From JBCDIQ01 sp039024295 (GTDB lineage Bacteria > Bacteroidota > Bacteroidia > J057), in assembly GCA_039024295.1 (NCBI GenBank), contig JBCDIQ010000168.1, positions 1-11,868 on the forward strand: 11,868 nucleotides of DNA. Reading direction: 5' to 3'. Under the pieces are notes generated by a model that was not told the origin of the DNA, did no database searches, and saw only the letters and a list, made by a program, of their open reading frames with translations. Shown here one piece after another: positions 6,446 to 11,868 of the stretch (position 1 is the stretch's first letter; each line of letters starts with the position of its first letter). The position numbers were made by a program, and so were the translations under genes.

Positions 6446-7936
6446 ATGAATAGAAGTCTACTTTCAATTTTAGGCGTTCTTGTTTTCTGCTTTCTGGCTT
6501 ATTTCCCTTTATTTTTCCACTTGGACACAGAGCCGTTAAAGCAATGGGACGAATCCCTATTTGGATTGCGTGCGCTGTACCTGGCTGAAAACGGAGAAAT
6601 CCTTAATAATTTTGGACAATTCGACAAGGCCCCCGGCCACCCCAATACTAAGCCTCCTCTCATAAGCTTTGTGCAGGTAATTTTCATGAAAGTTCTGGGG
6701 TACAATGAACTCGCCCTTCGGCTCCCGATTGCCCTCTTTGGGCTTTTGCTCATGGGCATTTTTTATTGGTTTAGCCTAAAAGAATGGGGGAAACCAGGAA
6801 TAGGGCTCTTAGGCGGACTTGCCTTGCTAACGAGTACGCAATTTGTTCAACCTCACATGGTTCGAAGTGCCGACCACGATGTTCCCCTTTCCGTTTTTGC
6901 TTTCCTTTCCATTATTTTCCTTTACCGATACCTCAAAAACGACCAAAAGAAGTTTGTTCACTTGGCTCTTCTGACGTTGATGGTTGGATTTGGGGTCCTC
7001 ACAAAGAATTTATTCGGGTTATTATTTTTGCCAGGGTTCTTTCTGTATTTCCTCTACAAACGGCAGCTTATCCCCTTTTTAACCTCCGGTCGATTCGTTG
7101 GCAGCTTGGGGATTTTGGCTGGACTGCTAGGGGGGTTTTATATCGTGTGGGAAATACAAAATCCAGGTATCATGAACCGAATTTGGGAATATGAAATTCT
7201 AAAACGGTATACGACTGCGCTAGAGAATCACGAGGGAAGCATTTTTTACTATGTATCCTTGTGGATAGAGGGCGGTTTTATGCCCTGGGTGCTTTTTATC
7301 CCAATTACTTTTGGGCTCTTGTTCATTGAAAAGTACAAAGCCTATCATGATTTCATCGTTATTACTGCTTTTTGCTTTTTCATCACGCTGATTGCAATTT
7401 CATTAGGGTCAACGAAGACCGTTTGGTACTCAGCAGTTTTATACCCAATACTTGGCATTTGGACAGGAATTAGTTTGAATTTATTACTGGAGGGATCCGT
7501 ACGCCTGCTAAAACCCTTGAGTATTCCCAAAATAGGAATTATTACACTTGAGCTCCTCCTGCTTTTCGGTATTCCCTACTACCACGTAATGGAAAATATT
7601 CTGAAGGAAGATTACGTGTATCCCCAAGAAAGATATGGACACTTTATGAACCAGCATGCCAGGGTCCATCCATCTGACCAAGATTATAAAATCCACTTAA
7701 GCAGTTGGGACACCCATGCAATTTATTATGTGAATGCCTTTAACTCAGGCAAGGGATTTAACCTTGGAGTAAACAGAGACCCAAGCGGGCTGAAGGTAGG
7801 GCAAAAAGTGCTAGTCTGTACCCAAAAAGACTTCAACCGAATTAAAAAGCGGTTTAAATTTGACAAAGTCCGGGAATATAAGGACTGTACGATGGTACTG
7901 CTCAAAGAAAAAATTCGCGATACCCAAAGCAACTAA
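6446..7936 (+). CDS. GT39/ArnT-like polytopic glycosyltransferase
   Basis: The 496-residue inner-membrane protein has the layout of GT-C glycosyltransferases of family 39 (PMT/ArnT-like), which transfer a sugar from a polyprenyl-phosphate donor to protein or lipid on the periplasmic side. After helix 1 (about 6-26), the first loop holds the acidic pair D35-E36 in QWDESLFGLRALYLAENG, the usual catalytic position. It is followed by the NTKPPL motif (67-72) and by RSADHDVPLSVF (140-151), with acidic D143 and D145 at the second conserved loop site. About ten further hydrophobic segments follow to about residue 390, then a soluble C-terminal domain (about 400-496). The ATG at 6446 leaves a 139-bp spacer in which no exact promoter box was found; TTTG 6379-6382 with TACAGTTTG 6403-6411 is a near match. 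The gene converges with the PhyH-like gene with a 17-bp gap. Donor and acceptor are unknown. Confidence 0.88.
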   Translation: MNRSLLSILGVLVFCFLAYFPLFFHLDTEPLKQWDESLFGLRALYLAENGEILNNFGQFDKAPGHPNTKPPLISFVQVIFMKVLGYNELALRLPIALFGLLLMGIFYWFSLKEWGKPGIGLLGGLALLTSTQFVQPHMVRSADHDVPLSVFAFLSIIFLYRYLKNDQKKFVHLALLTLMVGFGVLTKNLFGLLFLPGFFLYFLYKRQLIPFLTSGRFVGSLGILAGLLGGFYIVWEIQNPGIMNRIWEYEILKRYTTALENHEGSIFYYVSLWIEGGFMPWVLFIPITFGLLFIEKYKAYHDFIVITAFCFFITLIAISLGSTKTVWYSAVLYPILGIWTGISLNLLLEGSVRLLKPLSIPKIGIITLELLLLFGIPYYHVMENILKEDYVYPQERYGHFMNQHARVHPSDQDYKIHLSSWDTHAIYYVNAFNSGKGFNLGVNRDPSGLKVGQKVLVCTQKDFNRIKKRFKFDKVREYKDCTMVLLKEKIRDTQSN

Positions 7937-7953
7937 CTTCAATTGAACCAAGC

Positions 7954-8778
7954 CTAAAATTCCCTAAAAAACCGCATTTCCAGTGAAATTCGGGTCATGT
8001 CATCATTGAGGTTGTATCCGCCCCCATGGACCAGGTAAGGAGAAAATAGCAGCATTTCATTCCGCCCTGGATTCGGCCGGACCATTCGAACAGGTTCTCC
8101 CTTCAAGGTGGTGATACAGGGCACCGTAAAGGGAAGCCCGTTGATTTTACTCCCAGATTCGGTCCGCTCGATGAGCTTTTCAGGCAAAAGGTGGCTCCCA
8201 GGCAAGATGGGCAGAGAGGATCGCTCATTACTTCCTATCAAGGGCACATAGATGTTAATGCCGTCACGCAGGCGGTCCAGGTAAATGTCTTTGTGGGGAG
8301 GGTTGTTATCCGACATAGCTCCTGGACGGACTATACGCAAGCAAAAAACAGGATCAACCCCTCGGGGATTTGTAGAAGAAACCGCGATCCTTAACACTTC
8401 GGATATTCTTTCCCAAATAATTTCCGGGGGAATAGGCAATTGATCTAATGAAAAGCATTGCCGCGTTTGGGAAATAATTCTGGCATGCGCAGCATCGTCT
8501 ACATGGCGGTGATAATGAGCTGGATTAAACTGATCCAAATCAATGCTAGTATTTTCCGCCACAATGCCAGCAAATAACTGGAGTAATCCCTCTGAAAGCT
8601 GCTGAAACTGCTGCTGCCTCAAAAATGGCAGGATGGTGTACCCTTTCTTGTGCCAGCTACACTTCTGGGTCAGGTCATCATCTTGGGCTAGCAAGACTTC
8701 CTCCCTTCCTACTTTGGTGCTGCCCTCCACCTCATAAGGAACACGAACATCATTGATAAATACCTCATGCAAAGACAT
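7954..8778 (-). CDS. phytanoyl-CoA dioxygenase-like Fe(II)/2-oxoglutarate oxygenase
   Basis: From the ATG at 8778 the product has 274 residues. It shows the double-stranded beta-helix signature of Fe(II)/2-oxoglutarate dioxygenases of the PhyH type: an iron-binding HxD (PPHKD; H162, D164), a distal histidine (PYLVHGGGYN; H251), and a following arginine (DDMTRISLEMRFF; R263) that fits the 2-oxoglutarate carboxylate ligand. LPILPGSH is also typical of the family, where it precedes the distal His. Such enzymes hydroxylate or otherwise oxidise small molecules or lipids; the substrate here cannot be inferred. There is no signal peptide, so it is cytoplasmic. The frame is open further upstream to a TTG at 8841, but that start would overlap the divergent gene by 25 bp and add a non-conserved-looking stretch, so ATG 8778 is preferred. 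It leaves a 38-bp gap to the divergent gene. Confidence 0.85.
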   Translation of the reverse strand: MSLHEVFINDVRVPYEVEGSTKVGREEVLLAQDDDLTQKCSWHKKGYTILPFLRQQQFQQLSEGLLQLFAGIVAENTSIDLDQFNPAHYHRHVDDAAHARIISQTRQCFSLDQLPIPPEIIWERISEVLRIAVSSTNPRGVDPVFCLRIVRPGAMSDNNPPHKDIYLDRLRDGINIYVPLIGSNERSSLPILPGSHLLPEKLIERTESGSKINGLPFTVPCITTLKGEPVRMVRPNPGRNEMLLFSPYLVHGGGYNLNDDMTRISLEMRFFREF

Positions 8779-8816
8779 GGCAGAAATATAGCAACTTTGC
8801 TTAGTTTTAAACCCAG
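8779..8816. promoter_or_regulatory. 38-bp divergent start region
   Basis: Only 38 bp separate the ATG of the PhyH-like gene (8778, minus) and the ATG of the membrane protein (8817, plus). Full promoters do not fit in this gap, so at least one promoter must lie inside the opposite gene. Partial boxes are seen: minus-strand TATATTTC close to the ATG, and plus-strand TAGTTTTA; each differs from TAnnTTTG by one base. Coordinated or mutually exclusive expression of the pair is an inference. Confidence 0.35.
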
Positions 8817-9959
8817 ATGAAGCCCAAAATCCGCATTTCAATATTTCCTGATTGGCTATATAGCTTCATCGTTGGCTTGGGGGCTATGGGATTTTTCGGA
8901 CTCCTGTTCTGGTTAAATATCTGGACAGATATACAGGATCACCTGATTGGGCTTCAGCAAATTGAAGCTGGCAGGTGGATACCGCCCAACTTCCTGTATT
9001 TCCTGTTGGTTTACCTGTTTTCTTTTGGTAAAACAGAAGTCAGCGTGACGGGAGTTACCGCTATCGTTTTATTGGGGTTAGCCGTGGGAAGCAAGCACTG
9101 GCTGAGTGTCAGCATGTGGCAGAAGGAACTGGGAAGCCACAAAAACCTGCTTTCCCTTCTTGGATGTGGGCTGATTGTATCCTTCTCCCTTCCAACTCCT
9201 TGGTCTAGCTACCTTGGTCAAGTTCCCCCAAATATCTGGCACAACTCCACCCTGATTTTCTTGATGCCCGCAGTTTTGGGGTTGTATTACCACACAAGCA
9301 CCTTTTTACGCAATCCCACCGCTACCAACTGGGGCATCTTGATCGGCCTCATTTTCTTAAACCTGATCATCAAGCCTAGCTTCCTTTTTGCCTGGCTCCC
9401 CACTACCCTATTGTTCGCATACCAGGGATTCAACCAGCAGTTCTGGAAAATGGCAGCAGTGATTAGCATCGGAGGCTTACTCATTTTGGGTCAATATTTC
9501 ATGGTATATCAGGTAAATGACCACCTGACAAACCCTTTGTACACAGAAAGCTCGCAAATTGCGATAAAGCCTTTTTGGCTCTGGAATCAAGTAAGCGAAA
9601 GTCTGCCGATTTCCTTCCTCTTTTCCTATGCGTTTCCGATGGCCATGATTGCCTTATACCCACGACTCTTGGGAGATAAAGTCATTCTTTATACCCTTGG
9701 GCTGAACATCACAGGACTCTTGCTATTTGTATTGGTAGTAGAGGAAGGCCCGAGGGCCCTACACGGCAACTTCGCTTGGCAGACCATTGCCTGCAACTAC
9801 CTCTTGTTCTGGGCACTAATGGGAAAATGGTTCAAGAATTTCCTGAAGTATAAATGGCAGTGGAAACAGCTAGCTTCAGGAACCTTTCTTGCTGCACATA
9901 TTCTATCGGGCATTTACTACCTGCTGGGAATCCTGTGGCACAAAACCTACCTGTTTTAA
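8817..9959 (+). CDS. polytopic membrane protein, possibly GT-C-like
   Basis: The 380-residue product is almost all hydrophobic, with roughly nine or ten membrane helices (first about 13-35, last about 355-377) and no signal peptide cleavage site. I do not recognise a named family. After helix 1, the loop IWTDIQDHLIGLQQIEAGRWIPPNFLYFLL (acidic D38 and D41, H42) followed by a helix resembles the first periplasmic loop of GT-C glycosyltransferase-like proteins, where acidic residues are catalytic. The later GQVPPNIWHNSTLIFLMP (H142 region) is also of that style. This makes a lipid-linked-sugar transferase or related envelope enzyme plausible but unproven. A GT39 protein lies 0.9 kb upstream, separated by the PhyH-like gene on the other strand. 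The start at ATG 8817 is supported by the nearby divergent gene, which leaves little room for a longer N terminus. Confidence 0.8.
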   Translation: MKPKIRISIFPDWLYSFIVGLGAMGFFGLLFWLNIWTDIQDHLIGLQQIEAGRWIPPNFLYFLLVYLFSFGKTEVSVTGVTAIVLLGLAVGSKHWLSVSMWQKELGSHKNLLSLLGCGLIVSFSLPTPWSSYLGQVPPNIWHNSTLIFLMPAVLGLYYHTSTFLRNPTATNWGILIGLIFLNLIIKPSFLFAWLPTTLLFAYQGFNQQFWKMAAVISIGGLLILGQYFMVYQVNDHLTNPLYTESSQIAIKPFWLWNQVSESLPISFLFSYAFPMAMIALYPRLLGDKVILYTLGLNITGLLLFVLVVEEGPRALHGNFAWQTIACNYLLFWALMGKWFKNFLKYKWQWKQLASGTFLAAHILSGIYYLLGILWHKTYLF

Positions 9960-10110
9960 GATCAGGAAAAAAATAAGATTTCGATTTGACGCAGAGATTA
10001 TCGCATCCGCCTAGCTCATGTACCTAAAAGATCATTATATTTCCTAATCACGGAAGTCAAGAGTTGGGGAAAGGCCTGGAGAATAAACTTCACAGACAAG
10101 CTGGTATCAA

Positions 10111-10506
10111 ATGAAAAAGGTAAAAAAGAAATTTTTATTCATAGTGGAAAAAAACCATACAGGGTTTTCCATCTACTCCTCAGATCTGCCTGTATTCACC
10201 ACCGCTAAGAATAGTGCTGAAATTCATTCTAATATTTTAGAGGCGTTAAATCTGTACCTGGAGGATCAAGGCAAACTTGCCGAAGCCAGCAATATCAAAC
10301 TCCAACTGGATTTACAGCAGTTTTTTCAGCATTATCGAGTAATCAATGCCAAATATTTAGCCCAAAGAATCGGCATGAATGAAACCCTGCTTTCACAATA
10401 TGCTCAAGGTCATAAAACTCCTTCTGAAAAACAGGCCAATAGGATTTTGGAAGGGATTCATGAAATCGGGCGAGAGTTGAGTGAAATAAATTTAATAAAT
10501 GGGTGA
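10111..10506 (+). CDS. solitary HicB-like antitoxin / HTH protein
   Basis: The 131-residue product has two parts. Residues about 6-52 (FLFIVEKNHTGFSIYSSDLP, then TTAKNSAEIHSNILEALNLYLED) match the HicB fold, a degenerate RNase-H-like domain. Residues about 77-123 (NAKYLAQRIGMNETLLSQYAQ, GHKTPSEKQANRILEGIHEIG) form an Xre/Cro-type helix-turn-helix. HicB proteins neutralise the HicA mRNA-cutting toxin and repress their own promoter. No HicA-like frame (about 60 codons) lies next to it: the upstream spacer is 151 bp and the downstream one 84 bp before the lpd stop, neither of which encodes one. It is therefore a solitary antitoxin-like regulator, common in my experience of Bacteroidota genomes, or a remnant of a pair. 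The gene is AT-rich. A possible -7 box TATATTTC (10036-10043) lies 67 bp upstream; no good -33 partner was found. Confidence 0.8.
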   Translation: MKKVKKKFLFIVEKNHTGFSIYSSDLPVFTTAKNSAEIHSNILEALNLYLEDQGKLAEASNIKLQLDLQQFFQHYRVINAKYLAQRIGMNETLLSQYAQGHKTPSEKQANRILEGIHEIGRELSEINLING

Positions 10507-10537
10507 GACCACTTTTTTAAACGAAATCTTGACAACT

Positions 10538-10569
10538 AAAAAAGCCCAATCCGCTTCCACGAATTGGGC
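10538..10569 (-). terminator. intrinsic terminator of dihydrolipoyl dehydrogenase
   Basis: On the minus strand GCCCAAT and ATTGGGC form a perfect 7-bp stem (plus-strand arms 10544-10550 and 10563-10569) with a 12-nt loop, followed directly by six T residues (plus-strand AAAAAA 10538-10543). It begins 21 bp after the lpd stop codon. It is a classical rho-independent terminator. On the plus strand it has only a broken T-run, so termination of the HicB transcript there would be weaker. Confidence 0.85.
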
Positions 10570-10590
10570 CATATTTTATCAAAAACACTG

Positions 10591-11868
10591 CTACAAATGC
10601 ACCACTTCTCCATAAGCCGCAGCGGCTGCTTCCATGACAGCTTCTGACATGGTGGGGTGAGGGTGAACCGCCTTGATGATTTCGTGTCCAGTGGTTTCCA
10701 GCTTGCGAGCCATTACGATCTCAGCGATCATATCGGTTACGCCAGCACCGATCATATGAGCACCGAGGAGTTCGCCATATTTGGCGTCGAAGATGAGTTT
10801 TACGAAGCCATCTTTCTTCCCGGCTGCGCTAGCTTTGCCAGAAGCAGAGAAGGGGAACTTCCCAACTTTCAGCTCATAGCCGTGTTCTTTAGCTGCTTTT
10901 TCAGTCATGCCAACGGAAGCAACTTCCGGCTGGGTGTAGGTACAACCCGGAATATTGTCATAATCCAGCGGTTCTACGTCCATTCCAGCTATTTTTTCCA
11001 CACACAAAATCGCCTCGTGTGATGCCACGTGTGCCAGTGCTGGCCCAGGGGTCATATCCCCAATGGCAAAAATGCCTGGGATATTGGTCCGGTAGAATTC
11101 GTCTACTGTCACCAGCCCACGGTCGGTTTTTATACCCAAAGCCTCCAATCCTAACCCCTCAATATTGGCCACAACGCCCACAGCTGAAAGCAGCACATCA
11201 GCTTCTAGCTTTTTCTCACCTTTCTTGGTTTTTACCGTAGCAACAACGCCTTTTCCCGAAGTATCTACCCCGGTTACCTCTGCATTGGTCATTACCTTTA
11301 CGCCACGCTGCTTGAAAATTCGCTCCATCTGGCGAGATACTTCCTCGTCTTCTCGTGGAAGCACATTGGGCAAGTATTCTACAATGGTAACCTCGGTTCC
11401 CATGGTAGCATAGAAGTAACCAAACTCCATCCCGATGGCCCCAGAACCCACAATGATCATGCTTTTGGGCTGCTTCGGCATCACCATGGCCTTGCGGTAT
11501 TCAATGATTTTCTCCCCATCAATCGGCATACTTGGCAAACTGCGAGCACGGGCACCCGTGGCCAATATGATATTAGCTGCATCATAAACCGTCTTATTCC
11601 CCTTACTATCAACCACTTCTACCTGCTTACCTGGAGTAACAGAGCCAAAGCCCTCAAGCACATCAATTTTATTTTTCCGAAAGAGAAAATTGATCCCCTT
11701 GCTCATCCCACTGGCCACTCCCCTGCTTCGCTTGACCACTTCAGAAAAATCATAACTGAATTTCTCTGCCTTCAAGCCATATTTATCTGCATGCTTAAAG
11801 TAATCATAAACCTCAGCACTTTTGAGCAGGGCTTTGGTAGGGATACACCCCCAGTTGAGGCAGATGCC
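10591..11868 (-). CDS. lpdA: dihydrolipoyl dehydrogenase (E3), 5' end cut by the window
   Basis: This flavoenzyme reoxidises dihydrolipoamide with NAD+ as the E3 subunit of pyruvate and 2-oxoglutarate dehydrogenase complexes, in the cytoplasm. The frame stays open to the window edge (425 residues visible), beginning GICLNWGCIPTKALLKSAEV, which holds the redox cysteine pair C3/C8 (CxxxxC). The missing part is about 40 residues with the first FAD-binding GxGxxG. Next come the FAD segment with ATGARARSLP, the NAD-binding VGSGAIGMEFGY, the second FAD motif FAIGDMTPGPALAHVASHEA, and the C-terminal interface with the His-Glu dyad HPHPTMSE (H404, E409). All key residues seen are intact. Any start placed inside the window would remove the active-site cysteines, so the true start lies beyond 11868. 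The gene converges with the HicB-like gene and ends at a strong terminator. Confidence 0.96.
   Translation of the reverse strand, partial: GICLNWGCIPTKALLKSAEVYDYFKHADKYGLKAEKFSYDFSEVVKRSRGVASGMSKGINFLFRKNKIDVLEGFGSVTPGKQVEVVDSKGNKTVYDAANIILATGARARSLPSMPIDGEKIIEYRKAMVMPKQPKSMIIVGSGAIGMEFGYFYATMGTEVTIVEYLPNVLPREDEEVSRQMERIFKQRGVKVMTNAEVTGVDTSGKGVVATVKTKKGEKKLEADVLLSAVGVVANIEGLGLEALGIKTDRGLVTVDEFYRTNIPGIFAIGDMTPGPALAHVASHEAILCVEKIAGMDVEPLDYDNIPGCTYTQPEVASVGMTEKAAKEHGYELKVGKFPFSASGKASAAGKKDGFVKLIFDAKYGELLGAHMIGAGVTDMIAEIVMARKLETTGHEIIKAVHPHPTMSEAVMEAAAAAYGEVVHL

Noticed and set aside
7938..7947. Perfect 10-bp palindrome TTCAATTGAA between the GT39 and PhyH-like genes
   Set aside because: Too short, AT-rich and without a T-tract to be a terminator; likely chance.
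8779..8841. Longer N terminus (21 residues) for the PhyH-like protein
   Set aside because: It would start at a TTG and overlap the divergent membrane-protein gene by 25 bp; ATG 8778 is a better start.
10591..11775. Dihydrolipoyl dehydrogenase starting at 11775
   Set aside because: That codon is TTG and the frame continues upstream through the active-site CxxxxC to the window edge, so it is not the real start.

Overview
The window looks like chromosomal DNA of a marine-type Bacteroidota, probably a Saprospiria/Lewinella-like bacterium. This is inferred from a secreted protein with a type IX secretion (T9SS) C-terminal sorting domain, a LytTR response regulator, a dihydrolipoyl dehydrogenase with the 'GICLNWGCIPTK' active-site wording I associate with this phylum, start codons without Shine-Dalgarno sequences, and one good match to the Bacteroidota promoter (TTTG, about 20 nt, TAnnTTTG). 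No phage, transposase, CRISPR, tRNA or rRNA sequence was seen.

Layout, left to right: an AT-rich NmrA-like NAD(P)-binding protein (53-940, +); a 267-bp more GC-rich spacer with no convincing gene; an acyl-ACP thioesterase (1208-1954, +); a LytTR response regulator with its own probable promoter (2009-2761, +); a convergent T9SS-exported surface protein (2769-4385, -), separated from the regulator by only 7 bp; a 376-bp divergent spacer full of inverted repeats; a sodium/solute symporter (4762-6306, +) interrupted by an in-frame TAA at codon 26; a GT39/ArnT-like membrane glycosyltransferase (6446-7936, +); a convergent phytanoyl-CoA-dioxygenase-like protein (7954-8778, -); a divergent polytopic membrane protein, possibly GT-C-like (8817-9959, +); a solitary HicB-like antitoxin/HTH protein (10111-10506, +); a strong intrinsic terminator; and the 3' part of dihydrolipoyl dehydrogenase (10591-11868, -), cut by the window edge.

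The genes do not form one pathway. Strand changes are frequent, the longest same-strand run is two or three genes, and most look like single-gene units. Themes are membrane lipid and envelope work (thioesterase, two membrane proteins of glycosyltransferase type, a surface protein), one transporter, one regulator and central carbon metabolism (E3). I do not see a clear new multi-gene system. The points most worth following up are the nonsense codon in the symporter, the chain of three inverted repeats (each sharing 3 bp with the next) just upstream of that same gene, and the HicB-like protein without a HicA partner.
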